A stretch of 64,000 nucleotides of DNA from Synergistetes bacterium HGW-Synergistetes-1 (GTDB lineage Bacteria > Synergistota > Synergistia > Synergistales > Synergistaceae). The notes beneath the pieces are model-generated. The model searched no databases and was not told the DNA's origin. It saw only the letters and a program-made list of their open reading frames with translations. The position numbers were made by a program, and so were the translations under genes. Below are positions 1 to 8,480 of this stretch, one piece after another. The stretch covers positions 99,616 to 163,615 of the forward strand of contig PGXO01000010.1 of the NCBI GenBank assembly GCA_002839185.1. The letters run 5' to 3'. How positions within the stretch are numbered: position 1 is the stretch's first letter; each line of letters begins with the position of its first letter.

Positions 1-1116
1 CTTTCGAGGATCGTTAAGGACGTTGGAATACTTGACTATGAACTGGACACTTCTTTAAGGAGCAAATATTTCCACACAAGTCTTTTTAGGGATCAACTTG
101 TGCTGACAACTTTTCTTTGCGCAAAAGATGACATATCAATGATCGGAGAGGGCATAAAACACCTTCTCAAGCAAGATGCAAGCGCTTTGGCAATAAGAAA
201 TGTATTTCATCTCCCCATCCCCGAATCTGTACTGAGATATGCTGATTCCAAAAATTTTCCAATAATATTGATCAATTCGATGGATATATATTTTGAAAAG
301 ATCATTTATGACGTCAACAGATATGTCGAACGAATGGCAGATATTAACTTTATGCAAAATGAGGTAAATATACTGCTTTCACGAAAACTTTCAACAGATG
401 AGGTCAGAGACCATGCGAAACTCATAGATCCGTCGTTTGAGGAAAGGTATATAGCCATATATTTTATGAGCCGGGACTATTTTAGCGAATCAGACTTTCT
501 TGAATGCTTTGAAAGATATGACAAGAGTTGTTTTTCAACACCAGCAAGTACTATGTGCCTCTACAAACACGGCGCATTTTTGTTCTATTCCTGCGATGAC
601 ACCTCAGTAATGTTCGATGACAATTTTGTGTCCCAGGCTGTAAAAAAGATCTTCCCGGACCCATCTAACTACACAATAGGAATAAGCAGACCGCACTTCA
701 GCCTTGGGGAATTTTCAGTCTGCCTCAGAGAAAGTCTTTGTGCAGCACTTTTAAACAAAAATCTCCAAAAGCCTTTTTTGAGATACAGTGAGCTTGGGGC
801 ATATGAGATAATTTTCCCCTTTGCAAAAAGCAAAGAAATGCAGGATTTTAAGAAAAAAGTTCTGGAGCCAATTAATGAGTGCGACGCAGAGAACAACACA
901 AACTTGCTTGAAACACTTACCCAATATGTACTATCCGGCTGCAAAATGCGCGTTGCAGCAAAAATGACTTTACAGCATGAAAATACAGTCCGCTACAGAT
1001 TAGAAAAGATAGCTATACTGACCGGACTCGATTTTAAATCCGAGGCACAGCGGGAAGAGCTCTCACTAGCGGTAAAAATTGACATATGCAGCGGACTGCT
1101 TGGAGATGAAGTATGA
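1..1116 (+). CDS. PucR-family transcriptional regulator (5' end missing)
   Basis: The reading frame is open from base 1, so the gene enters the window from the left and its true start is not visible. The first internal start is the GTG at 100. The N-terminal part resembles the PucR domain, with the stretch IPESVLRYADSKNFPIIL followed by a segment ending YDVNRYVERM. The last 60 or so residues match the PucR C-terminal helix-turn-helix (HTH_30), with the hallmark HENTVRYRLEKI. Family members are transcription factors that often control purine, amino-acid or organic-acid catabolism. It converges on the IlvD-like gene with only 33 bases between the stops. The ligand and targets cannot be read from the sequence. 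Confidence 0.85.
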   Translation, partial: LSRIVKDVGILDYELDTSLRSKYFHTSLFRDQLVLTTFLCAKDDISMIGEGIKHLLKQDASALAIRNVFHLPIPESVLRYADSKNFPIILINSMDIYFEKIIYDVNRYVERMADINFMQNEVNILLSRKLSTDEVRDHAKLIDPSFEERYIAIYFMSRDYFSESDFLECFERYDKSCFSTPASTMCLYKHGAFLFYSCDDTSVMFDDNFVSQAVKKIFPDPSNYTIGISRPHFSLGEFSVCLRESLCAALLNKNLQKPFLRYSELGAYEIIFPFAKSKEMQDFKKKVLEPINECDAENNTNLLETLTQYVLSGCKMRVAAKMTLQHENTVRYRLEKIAILTGLDFKSEAQREELSLAVKIDICSGLLGDEV

Positions 1117-1149
1117 TTTTTCCCAAAGTTCAGATTATGATCTACGGTC

Positions 1150-2829
1150 TTAAAATTTCATCATTCCGCCCTCGGCTGCTGAGGCAGCGAGTTTTGCGTA
1201 TATGCCCAGGATGCCTTTCAGTTCCTTCTGAGGAGGTCTTTTCCAATCTTTTAGGCGGGCTTCAAGCTCCTCGGGAGAGAGGTCTACATCCAGTTTTTTA
1301 TTTTCAACATCTATGGTGATGATGTCTCCGTCCCTGACTGCGGCTATGGGGCCGCCTTCAGCGGCTTCGGGGGATATGTGGCCGACAAAGCAGCCGTTGT
1401 TGGTTCCGGAGAAACGGCCGTCTGTAATTATCGCGGTCTTTTTTGCAAGGCCCCTGCCGTAAAGCAGTTTCATGGCGAAATACATTTCACGCATTCCGGG
1501 GCCGCCTTTCGGGCCCTCGTAACGGATGACCAGGACATCGCCCTCTTTTATATTCCCGTCAAGGATCGCCCGGTTCGCATCTTCTTCGCAGTCAAAGACT
1601 CTTGCAGGTCCGGAAAAATGGTACATCGACGGATCCATAGCGATGGGTTTTGTTATCCCTGTCCCCGGAGCAAGGTTACCCCGCATCACTGCCAGACCGC
1701 CCGATTTGCAGAAAGGATCTTCCTTTGTACGTATCACACGCCTGTCAACTCCGAAGGGACTTGACCGATCCTCAAGGTTCTCGCCAAGGCTCTTTCCGCT
1801 TACAGTCATGCAAGAGAGGTCTATCTCGTTTTCCAGCTCCTTCATGACCTGCGGGATGCCTCCGGCGCGGTAAAAGTCCTCCATATCGTACTCTGAGGCA
1901 GGATTTACCATAGCGATAGACGGGATATTTTGACTCGCCCTGTCGTAAATATCTATCATTGTCCCGGGTGCTATACCTATCTCGTTCCCTATGGCTGAAA
2001 GGTGAATGAAGCAGTTAGTCGAGCCGCCGGTAGCGACCATTATCTTCGCAGTGTTTTCAAGGGAGTCTTTCGTAATGATGTCGTGCGCTGTGATGTTTTG
2101 CCTGACAAGTTCGACGATCTTTTTCCCGGTCTCTTCCGCTGCCCTGGAACGGGCAGCGCTTGTAGCGGGTATAAGGGACGATCCCGGGAGGGACATGCCC
2201 ATGGCTTCTGCCGCGCAACCCATCGAGTTGGCGGTGCCGTAGTATGAGCATGAACCGCATGAGGGTGCGGCATTGTCTTCGAGCATTGATAAAGTCTCTT
2301 TTGTGATCCGTCCGGCACTCAGCATACCCACAGCCTCCGATACAGAGGTGGAGTCGCTTTTGCGCCCGTCAAACGAAACTCCTCCGGCCATTGGACCTCC
2401 GACAAGCAATATCGCCGGAATGCCCAGCCTGGCGGCCGCCATCAGCATGCCCGGAACTATTTTATCGCATGATCCAAGCATAACAATGCCATCAAGCCTG
2501 TGGGCTTCGGCCATTGCTTCGATGTCGCATGCTATAAGGTCTCTGGTGGGGAGTATGTATTTCATGCCGTTATGTCCGCATGACTGTCCGTCACAGGCGG
2601 CTATTACGCCAAACTCGACCGCCATTCCGCCTGCCCTGTATATGCCCTTTTTTACGAACTCAGAAAGGTTCCTGAGGTTGTAATGTCCTGGCACCAGCTC
2701 GTTCCATGAGTTTGCTATTCCTATTAGGGGACCCTTTAGGTCTTCGTCAGAGAAGCCCATAGATTTATAAAGGGCCCTGTTTTCAGTAAACACCGGATCT
2801 GAAAGTATTTCGGAACTTCTGAATTTCAT
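1150..2829 (-). CDS. ilvD: IlvD/Edd-family dehydratase (dihydroxy-acid dehydratase-like)
   Basis: This 559-residue protein has the full length of dihydroxy-acid dehydratase, which dehydrates 2,3-dihydroxy acids to 2-keto acids in branched-chain amino-acid synthesis using an Fe-S cluster. Conserved Fe-S and metal motifs are visible: ACDGQSCGHNG, GSCDKIVPG, CGSCSYYGTANSM and the C-terminal ITDGRFSG with GHISPEAAEGGP. The central motif differs from the usual GACGGMYTANTM of biosynthetic IlvD. No other ilv genes are nearby, and the gene lies 28 bases behind a GntR regulator. A sugar-acid or other dihydroxy-acid substrate is therefore possible. The ATG at 2829 follows a GGAAG Shine-Dalgarno sequence. 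Confidence 0.85.
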   Translation of the reverse strand: MKFRSSEILSDPVFTENRALYKSMGFSDEDLKGPLIGIANSWNELVPGHYNLRNLSEFVKKGIYRAGGMAVEFGVIAACDGQSCGHNGMKYILPTRDLIACDIEAMAEAHRLDGIVMLGSCDKIVPGMLMAAARLGIPAILLVGGPMAGGVSFDGRKSDSTSVSEAVGMLSAGRITKETLSMLEDNAAPSCGSCSYYGTANSMGCAAEAMGMSLPGSSLIPATSAARSRAAEETGKKIVELVRQNITAHDIITKDSLENTAKIMVATGGSTNCFIHLSAIGNEIGIAPGTMIDIYDRASQNIPSIAMVNPASEYDMEDFYRAGGIPQVMKELENEIDLSCMTVSGKSLGENLEDRSSPFGVDRRVIRTKEDPFCKSGGLAVMRGNLAPGTGITKPIAMDPSMYHFSGPARVFDCEEDANRAILDGNIKEGDVLVIRYEGPKGGPGMREMYFAMKLLYGRGLAKKTAIITDGRFSGTNNGCFVGHISPEAAEGGPIAAVRDGDIITIDVENKKLDVDLSPEELEARLKDWKRPPQKELKGILGIYAKLAASAAEGGMMKF

Positions 2830-2857
2830 AATAATATCTTCCTTCGGCTATCTGCTT

Positions 2858-3514
2858 CTACTTAAGAAAATAATCTTTCATTATATTGCTCTCGCTCTTT
2901 GCGATATGTTCGTAGAGCAAAGATGAGAGGCCCCTGGCATCCCTGTCTCGAAGCTTTTCCAGTATCTCAACGTGCTGACCGATCGTTTCATGGATGTTTG
3001 CCAGGGACTGCGCAGAAAGCTTCTGGAAACGTTTTATCTGCGCGTGGTATGTTGTGATGATGGCACCAATACGTTTATTAGTCGCGTATTTCGTTATGGT
3101 CAGGTGTAGGAGCAGATCCATGTCAGAGACGCGAGTCAGGTCTACCTCTCCTGCGAGCGCAGCCTTTTTGAGGACTTTCCAGCCTCTCTCCATCTCGTCT
3201 ATCTCCTCTTCCGGGATCCTGTTTACTGCGGAAAGTGCTGCGAAGGGTTCCAGCAGTTTGCGTATATCGTATATCTCTTTGAGATCTTCGAGGGATATTT
3301 CTGATACAAAGGCGCCTTTTTGGGGAATTATCTTGACGTATCCGTCCTGTTCCAGGCTGCGCAGGGCTTCACGGATAGGCGTTCTGCTGACCCCTATCTC
3401 CCTGGCAAGCTGGTTTTCGGGCAATGGAGCTCCCATCTCGATCTCTCTTGATTCGATAGCGTCACGGATCCATTCGTATGCTTTGGTCCAGCTGGCCTTT
3501 TCTTGGTCATGCAT
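2858..3514 (-). CDS. GntR-family regulator, FadR/FCD subfamily
   Basis: The 218-residue protein has an N-terminal winged helix (about residues 10-75, with ENQLAREIGVSRTPIREALR) and a C-terminal FCD ligand domain. The FCD metal-site pattern is visible: an Asp and His in DMDLLLHLTI, then His in IGQHVEIL and His in LYEHIAKSE. FCD regulators usually bind organic acids and repress catabolic genes. I chose the ATG at 3514 because GGAGG lies 9 bases upstream, while the GTG at 3523 abuts that site. It is transcribed towards the IlvD-like gene and divergently from the LarA/AcnX/TRAP operon. A perfect CTGTATACAG palindrome sits at its predicted transcription start, so autoregulation is likely. Confidence 0.9.
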   Translation of the reverse strand: MHDQEKASWTKAYEWIRDAIESREIEMGAPLPENQLAREIGVSRTPIREALRSLEQDGYVKIIPQKGAFVSEISLEDLKEIYDIRKLLEPFAALSAVNRIPEEEIDEMERGWKVLKKAALAGEVDLTRVSDMDLLLHLTITKYATNKRIGAIITTYHAQIKRFQKLSAQSLANIHETIGQHVEILEKLRDRDARGLSSLLYEHIAKSESNIMKDYFLK

Positions 3515-3543
3515 TAATGACACCCTCCATTATTTTAACTTAA

Positions 3544-3553
3544 CTGTATACAG
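3544..3553. promoter_or_regulatory. Putative FCD-regulator operator at the gntR transcription start
   Basis: CTGTATACAG is a perfect 10-base palindrome. It begins three bases after the proposed -10 of the GntR gene, so it covers the expected start of transcription. Palindromes of this kind are typical binding sites for GntR/FCD proteins. Assignment to this regulator is inference. Confidence 0.55.
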
Positions 3554-3555
3554 CA

Positions 3556-3584
3556 AACATACATCTTTATCACAGTTTTGTCCA
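3556..3584 (-). promoter_or_regulatory. Promoter of the GntR-ilvD transcription unit
   Basis: Read on the minus strand, TGGACA and TATGTT are separated by exactly 17 bases. They match the sigma-70-type consensus at five and four positions of six. The operator palindrome follows at once. Confidence 0.5.
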
Positions 3585-3691
3585 TATATTTCATTGAATA
3601 TCCGGCAATATACTACATCCGGCCGGATCGATAAACAAAAATCTGTTTACAAGCTGAACCTTTGATATAAGAGGATTCACAAATTTCAGAG

Positions 3692-3720
3692 TTGACATAA
3701 ATATTAGCAGATACTATTAT
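3692..3720 (+). promoter_or_regulatory. Promoter of the LarA/AcnX/TRAP operon
   Basis: A perfect TTGACA and a TATTAT box are separated by 17 bases. This gives a leader of about 130 bases before the LarA-like start at 3860. The leader contains the second TGTATACA palindrome. Confidence 0.6.
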
Positions 3721-3800
3721 GCAAACATATTTAAGAAAACTTTTTTGACCGGACGATCTATTCATAGGGTAATGCCAAAACGGAATGGGATAATCTTTGC

Positions 3801-3810
3801 ATGTATACAG
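3801..3810. promoter_or_regulatory. Putative operator upstream of LarA-like gene
   Basis: ATGTATACAG contains the same TGTATACA octamer as the site before gntR. It lies about 50 bases before the LarA-like start codon. A GATAAT box precedes it by seven bases, but I see no good -35 for that box. Confidence 0.45.
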
Positions 3811-3859
3811 ACTACATACTTGCGATACACAAGTCACATACCATAGAAGGGCAAAGCTG

Positions 3860-5149
3860 ATGAGATACGACATACCATACGGAGATAAGAAAGTATTTTT
3901 TGAGGCGCCGGAAGGAGCTGTCATATTCGAAGGAAAAATGACCAGTATCCCCGGAATCAAAGATTTGGAAGGTGCACTGATCTCGGCGCTTGAATCGCCT
4001 ATCGGAGCCCCCTCACTCAAAGACCTCGCCAGGGACAAAAAAAATATTGTATTTTTGGTCGAGGACAACACACGAAGCACTCCTCTCCACATCATCATGC
4101 CTATCATTACAGATTACCTGAACGAAAACGGTGTTCCGGACAGCGCTATGAGTTTCCTCACAGCTCCCGGAACCCACAGGCTCATGACCAACGAAGAAAT
4201 CCTGGAAAAACTCGGTGCTGAAATGGTAAGGCGTTTCAAAGTGCTACAGCACGACGCCAACGTGAGCGAAGACATGAAGGATCTCGGAACAGTCCCTGCA
4301 GGCGATTATAAGATCCCTGTACACGTAAACAAATACGCATTGGGGGCTGATCTCCTGGTCGGCATCGGCAATATAGTGCCGCACTGCGACGCCGGTTATT
4401 CGGGCGGCGCAAAGATACTTCAGCCGGGAGTCTGTGATTTCGTTACCACATCAGCTACCCACGCGGCGGCAGGCTTCTGCCCTGACATTCCCCTAGGAAT
4501 GGCAGACGGCAATCCATGCCGCATGGGCATGGAAGAGGTGGCAAAGATCGCCGGACTCGCCTTTATCGTCAACACAGTAAAGAACTATGAGGGAGAGGTA
4601 GCCGGCATTTTTGCAGGAGACTTCATCAAAGCTCACAGAGAGGGAGTAAAGCTTGCGAAAAGATCCTACAGTATAAGTGTGCCGGAACCTGCAGACATCG
4701 TCATCGTAAGCTCTTCACCATCAGATATGGACTATTGGCAGGCCTGTAAAGGTACGACCTGCGCATACTTCGCAGTCAAAAAAGGCGGAGTAGTGATATT
4801 CGCTGCTCCATGCACAGAAGGACTGGCTCACAACCATCCCCGTTTCAGAGAGTGGCTCTCGCTGCCCCTGGACGAGGTCCTCAGAAGGCTTCTCGCGGCT
4901 TCCCCTGAAGATGTGGAAGCTGACATGGTCTCTGCGGTGCTGTCTGTCTGCAACTGCCGGGCCAGGGACAAGGCGAAAATATACTGCGTCTCTGACGGCC
5001 TGACAGGAGAAGATCTTGCCGCGATGCAGTACAAGCCATTCCCCACAGTTCAGGCTGCTCTTGATGAAGCAATGCGCCTGATCCCCAACGCCACAATAGG
5101 CATTATTCCAAAGGGCGGCATTTCACTGCCGGTCCTCGAAAATATATAG
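3860..5149 (+). CDS. LarA-family nickel-dependent 2-hydroxyacid racemase/epimerase
   Basis: The 429-residue protein belongs to the LarA family (DUF2088). Family members interconvert stereoisomers of 2-hydroxy acids with a nickel-pincer nucleotide (NPN) cofactor tethered to lysine. Residues equivalent to the Lactobacillus LarA active site are all present: Arg72 in EDNTRSTP, His106 in APGTHR, His175 in PHCDAGY, Lys185 in SGGAKI and His201 in ATHAAAG. The ATG at 3860 follows GAAGG by nine bases and gives the family-typical N terminus MRYDIPYG. It heads an operon with AcnX and a TRAP transporter, so the substrate is probably not plain lactate. No larB/C/E cofactor genes lie in the window. Confidence 0.88.
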   Translation: MRYDIPYGDKKVFFEAPEGAVIFEGKMTSIPGIKDLEGALISALESPIGAPSLKDLARDKKNIVFLVEDNTRSTPLHIIMPIITDYLNENGVPDSAMSFLTAPGTHRLMTNEEILEKLGAEMVRRFKVLQHDANVSEDMKDLGTVPAGDYKIPVHVNKYALGADLLVGIGNIVPHCDAGYSGGAKILQPGVCDFVTTSATHAAAGFCPDIPLGMADGNPCRMGMEEVAKIAGLAFIVNTVKNYEGEVAGIFAGDFIKAHREGVKLAKRSYSISVPEPADIVIVSSSPSDMDYWQACKGTTCAYFAVKKGGVVIFAAPCTEGLAHNHPRFREWLSLPLDEVLRRLLAASPEDVEADMVSAVLSVCNCRARDKAKIYCVSDGLTGEDLAAMQYKPFPTVQAALDEAMRLIPNATIGIIPKGGISLPVLENI

Positions 5150-5169
5150 CAAAAGAAAGGCGGCTGACT

Positions 5170-6387
5170 ATGTTTCTTACGGATGAAGAAAAACGGATAC
5201 TTGACGGAGCCGAAGGTGCCGGAAAGCAGAAAGCAATGGAAATGCTCTATGCGCTCGGGCTTACCTTCGACGCGGAAAAGCTGATCCCGATAAAGCGTGC
5301 TCATGTAGCGCTGAGCGGACAGGAGGGCGACACTTACTGGTGCGAGCTCCTTGTAGAAGGTGGCGCTACCTGCGCTGTTCCGCCAACGACCAATCCATAC
5401 TGGAACACTGACTACCTGACCAAATTCTATGACGTAACTAAAGAGGAACTCGACCTGGCTAACCGCACAGGCGAAGCATACCGCAAGATAGGCGCGATAC
5501 TGACATACCACTGCGCTCCAGGAGTATGCTCCAACGTACCATTCCTTGGAGAGCACATAGCATTTTCGGAATCAAGCGCGACTCCCTATGTGAACGGAGC
5601 CCTGGGTGCACGCTCAAACCGTGAGTCATCAATAAGCGCGCTTGCTGCCGCAGTAGTCGGAAAGACCCCTTATTACGGATACCACCTAGACGAAAACAGG
5701 CACGGCGACATTCTTATTGAAGTCGATGCCGAACTCAGCGAATGTTACGACTGGGGCATCCTCGGGCACTGCATCGGAGAGATGGCAGGATCGCTTGACC
5801 CTGTCCTTGTATTCAAAAATAAGGTGCTTCCCTCGCAGGAAGACTTCCTTTACTTCGGAGCCGAGGCCGCGACAAGCGGAGCAGTCGCAATGTATCACAT
5901 GGTGGGCATCACGCCTGAGGCATTCACTCTCGAAGCAGCTTTCGGCGGCAAAAAAGTTCCCGCCCCCGCAGCACTTATCACCAATAAAACACTGAAGGAC
6001 CAAGAGACAAAACTTACAGCAGCTACAGGTGACATCAACCTGGTAATGCTTGGCTGCCCTCACTACACATACAGCCAGATCCTCGAAATCGAAAGGCTCT
6101 TCGCCGGAAGGAAGGTCAGCCACAACACCGCCTTCTGGATACTCGCGGAATCCGGTGCCGTAGAGCTTGCCGAGCGTTCCCGACTCCGCCAGAAGCTGGA
6201 GCTTTTGGGAGTCCGCATGGTCGGAAACACCTGCATCGACGAACCCTGCTGGAAATCATTCGAAGGCAGCCTTGGCGTGACAGACTCTCCTAAATGCGCA
6301 TACTACAGGGAGCGCCGCGGACAGCCATTCGCTATCCGCAGGCTTTCAGAGTGTGTCGAGGCAGCAATAAAAGGGAGGCTGGACTAA
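5170..6387 (+). CDS. Aconitase X, catalytic (large) subunit
   Basis: The 405-residue protein matches the AcnX catalytic domain (formerly DUF521). These Fe-S dehydratases are known to act on cis-3-hydroxy-L-proline in bacteria and on mevalonate 5-phosphate in archaea. Likely cluster or active-site cysteines are visible in CAPGVCSN, LGCPHYTYSQI and NTCIDEPC. The small subunit is encoded by the next gene, and the stop and start overlap in TAATG. The start at 5170 is 20 bases after the LarA-like stop. The pairing with a 2-hydroxyacid racemase suggests a hydroxy-acid or sugar-acid substrate, which is inference. Confidence 0.85.
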   Translation: MFLTDEEKRILDGAEGAGKQKAMEMLYALGLTFDAEKLIPIKRAHVALSGQEGDTYWCELLVEGGATCAVPPTTNPYWNTDYLTKFYDVTKEELDLANRTGEAYRKIGAILTYHCAPGVCSNVPFLGEHIAFSESSATPYVNGALGARSNRESSISALAAAVVGKTPYYGYHLDENRHGDILIEVDAELSECYDWGILGHCIGEMAGSLDPVLVFKNKVLPSQEDFLYFGAEAATSGAVAMYHMVGITPEAFTLEAAFGGKKVPAPAALITNKTLKDQETKLTAATGDINLVMLGCPHYTYSQILEIERLFAGRKVSHNTAFWILAESGAVELAERSRLRQKLELLGVRMVGNTCIDEPCWKSFEGSLGVTDSPKCAYYRERRGQPFAIRRLSECVEAAIKGRLD

Positions 6388-6815
6388 TGTCTGAGGATAT
6401 GAAAGTCTATAAGTGCCGCAAGATAGTAAAGGGCAGCGCATGCGGAGAGGCTGTCGTCTCCACTGACGCGATGTGTTTCTACCTGACTGACCCAGAGACC
6501 GGCATTGTAATAGAAAGAAATCATGCGATACATGGCAAAAGCATCGCCAACAAGATACTGGTACTCAAATCAGGCAAGGGCAGCTCTGTCGTCCAGGTAG
6601 ACGGTTTCTACCAGCTGTGGGTCAAAAACAATCTACCTGCCGCAATCATACTCAAGGATACAGAACCTGTCATAGTATCCTCTGCCGTAATGGTCGGATG
6701 TACGATGGTCGACCGCATGGAGTCCGACCCCTATGAAGCCATCGCGGACGGTGACTACGTAGAGGTCGACGCTGACAAGGGTGAGATCCGCGTTAGAAAA
6801 AATAAGCAAGCATAA
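6387..6815 (+). CDS. Aconitase X, swivelling (small) subunit
   Basis: The 142-residue protein matches the AcnX swivel domain (formerly DUF126), which caps the active site of the large subunit. The start at 6387 overlaps the last base of the preceding stop, and GGGAGG lies nine bases upstream. Visible family-like segments include IVKGSACGEAVVS near the N terminus and VDRMESDPYEAIADGDYVEV near the C terminus. Split large and small subunits are the form described for bacterial type II AcnX enzymes. It must act with the upstream gene product. Confidence 0.85.
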   Translation: MSEDMKVYKCRKIVKGSACGEAVVSTDAMCFYLTDPETGIVIERNHAIHGKSIANKILVLKSGKGSSVVQVDGFYQLWVKNNLPAAIILKDTEPVIVSSAVMVGCTMVDRMESDPYEAIADGDYVEVDADKGEIRVRKNKQA

Positions 6816-6892
6816 AAATAGGTAGTTACGCCGCAAAAAGGGCGTTTTCTATAATTCTGTAATAAGCAAAAAATTAAAGGGGGAAACAGCAA

Positions 6893-7885
6893 ATGAAGAA
6901 GTTTTTGTCAGTATTTATGGTTATTTTAGTAGTCGCTGTATTCGCGGGTACCGCTTTCGCGGCTCCGGAATACACTATCAAGGTCGGTTACATCGGTTCC
7001 GATTCGCACCCGACAATGAAGGCAATGAAAGAAGTCTTCGTGAAACAGGTCGAAGAGGGTTCAAAGGGCAAGATCAAGGTCGAGCTCTATCCCAACGGAC
7101 AGCTTGGCGGTGACCGTGAGCTTTCAGAAGGAGTACAGATGGGCACGATCCAGATGGCTATCCCCTCTTCGTCCGCGCTCGCAGGATTCGACAAGAGGAT
7201 TCAGGCTCTAGACCTGCCCTATCTCTTCACGTCAAGAAAGACCGCATTTGAAGCAGTAGACGGTATTCTCGGAGAGAAACTTAACGGCTACCTGGCTGCC
7301 AAAGGCATACTTATTCTCGGCTACCAGGAGAACGGATTCCGCCACGTGACCAACAGCAAGAAACCCATCAAGAGCCCTGCAGACCTCAAAGGCCTGAAGA
7401 TCCGTACGATGGAAAACCCGATGCACATCGCATTCTTCAAGGCACTCGGAGCAAACCCTACACCAATGAGCTGGGGCGAACTCTACACCGCGCTGCAGCA
7501 GGGAACTGTTGATGCACAGGAAAACCCCTATGCAATGATCGACGACGGTAAGTTCTATGAAGTCCAGAAGTTTGTTTCCGAAACAGGGCACGTCTTCTCC
7601 TACGAGATCCTTATCGCAAACAAGAAGTTCATGGAGAAACTCCCCGCAGATCTCAACAAGCTCGTAGTCAAGGCTGCCAAGGACGCTACAGCAAAACAGC
7701 GTCAGCTTATGGAAAAAGAGGAAGGCGCATTCAAGCAAAAAGTAATCAAAGCCGGAATGAAGGCAAACTCCCTCACAACAGAAGAGAAAAAACCCTTTGT
7801 AGAAGCAACAGCGAAGGTCTACCCAATGTTCGAAAAGGATCTCGGCAAGGATCTTATGGAAATAATCAAGAAAGTACAGAAATAA
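6893..7885 (+). CDS. dctP: TRAP transporter substrate-binding protein DctP
   Basis: The 330-residue protein starts with a clear signal peptide (MKKFLSVFMV, cleavage near AFAAPEY). The DctP fold follows, with the carboxylate-binding Arg in LKIRTMENP and the family segment ELYTALQQGTVDAQENP. It would bind an organic acid in the periplasm and pass it to DctQM. The ATG at 6893 follows AAAGGGGG. The 77-base gap after the AcnX small subunit holds a weak 5-bp hairpin (6828-6845) and a TATAAT box at 6850-6855, so an internal promoter is possible. The substrate is presumably the acid handled by LarA and AcnX. Confidence 0.93.
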   Translation: MKKFLSVFMVILVVAVFAGTAFAAPEYTIKVGYIGSDSHPTMKAMKEVFVKQVEEGSKGKIKVELYPNGQLGGDRELSEGVQMGTIQMAIPSSSALAGFDKRIQALDLPYLFTSRKTAFEAVDGILGEKLNGYLAAKGILILGYQENGFRHVTNSKKPIKSPADLKGLKIRTMENPMHIAFFKALGANPTPMSWGELYTALQQGTVDAQENPYAMIDDGKFYEVQKFVSETGHVFSYEILIANKKFMEKLPADLNKLVVKAAKDATAKQRQLMEKEEGAFKQKVIKAGMKANSLTTEEKKPFVEATAKVYPMFEKDLGKDLMEIIKKVQK

Positions 7886-7902
7886 GAGTAAGTTTTGCAC
7901 CA

Positions 7903-7935
7903 CCGCTTCCGCCCTGCGGGACGGAAGCGGCTTTT
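7903..7935 (+). terminator. Hairpin between dctP and dctQ (attenuator-type terminator)
   Basis: A stem of CCGCTTCCG with CGGAAGCGG is extended inward by CCC/GGG and followed by CTTTTT. It sits inside the TRAP operon and would lower expression of the membrane subunits relative to the binding protein. Confidence 0.75.
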
Positions 7936-7962
7936 TGGCATTAAGAGGGGGTCGAACCTGCA

Positions 7963-8469
7963 ATGACTGTGAGTAAATTCCTTGATAATTTTGAAGAGTA
8001 CTTCTGCGTTTGGACGATGGCCATAATGACAGTTATAGTCTTTATTCAGGTCGTAATGAGATATGTTTTTTCAAACTCGCTCTCGTGGAGCGAGGAATTG
8101 GCCCGTTTCATTTTCCTATGGCTCTCCTGGATCGGCGCCAGCTACGCAGTAAAAGAAAGAAGCCACTTCAGGGTGGAAATGTTTGCTAATATGATAAAAG
8201 GAAAATCACGCATATATTTTGAATATATGATTTTGATAGTATGGTTCGTATTCAGCTTCTTCCTCGCATGGCAGGGAACATTGCTGCTGATCTTTCTGCA
8301 GGAAACAGGCCAGGAATCAGCTGCAATGCAGATACCTATGACATGGCCTTACGCCTCGGTTCCTATTGGATGTGCCATGATGTGTCTCAGGCTCATCGTT
8401 GAACTTTATAAACTCCACAAAAACGGTCTGCCTGTTCCGGCTTTACAGTCAGCAGAGACAGCGAAATAG
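7963..8469 (+). CDS. dctQ: TRAP transporter small permease DctQ
   Basis: The 168-residue protein has four hydrophobic segments and the DctQ signature around ELARFIFLWLSWIGASYAVK, followed by HFRVEM. It forms the small membrane subunit of the sodium-driven TRAP carrier together with DctM. The ATG at 7963 lies behind an AGAGGGGG tract with a rather long 11-base spacing. It follows the hairpin after dctP and is 11 bases before dctM. Confidence 0.92.
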   Translation: MTVSKFLDNFEEYFCVWTMAIMTVIVFIQVVMRYVFSNSLSWSEELARFIFLWLSWIGASYAVKERSHFRVEMFANMIKGKSRIYFEYMILIVWFVFSFFLAWQGTLLLIFLQETGQESAAMQIPMTWPYASVPIGCAMMCLRLIVELYKLHKNGLPVPALQSAETAK

Positions 8470-8480
8470 GGGGCGGGACC

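Larger units (their letters stand above)
3515..3859. other. Divergent regulatory region between GntR gene and LarA operon
   Basis: This 345-base stretch has no gene. It holds a promoter in each direction and two TGTATACA palindromes, listed separately. It also holds an imperfect inverted repeat at about 3818-3834 (ACTTG, seven bases, CAAGT), just before the LarA-like gene. It is AT-rich in its centre. Confidence 0.7.

Noticed and set aside
6828..6845. Hairpin before dctP as a terminator
   Set aside because: The stem is only five base pairs and is followed by a TATAAT box. It is too weak to call.
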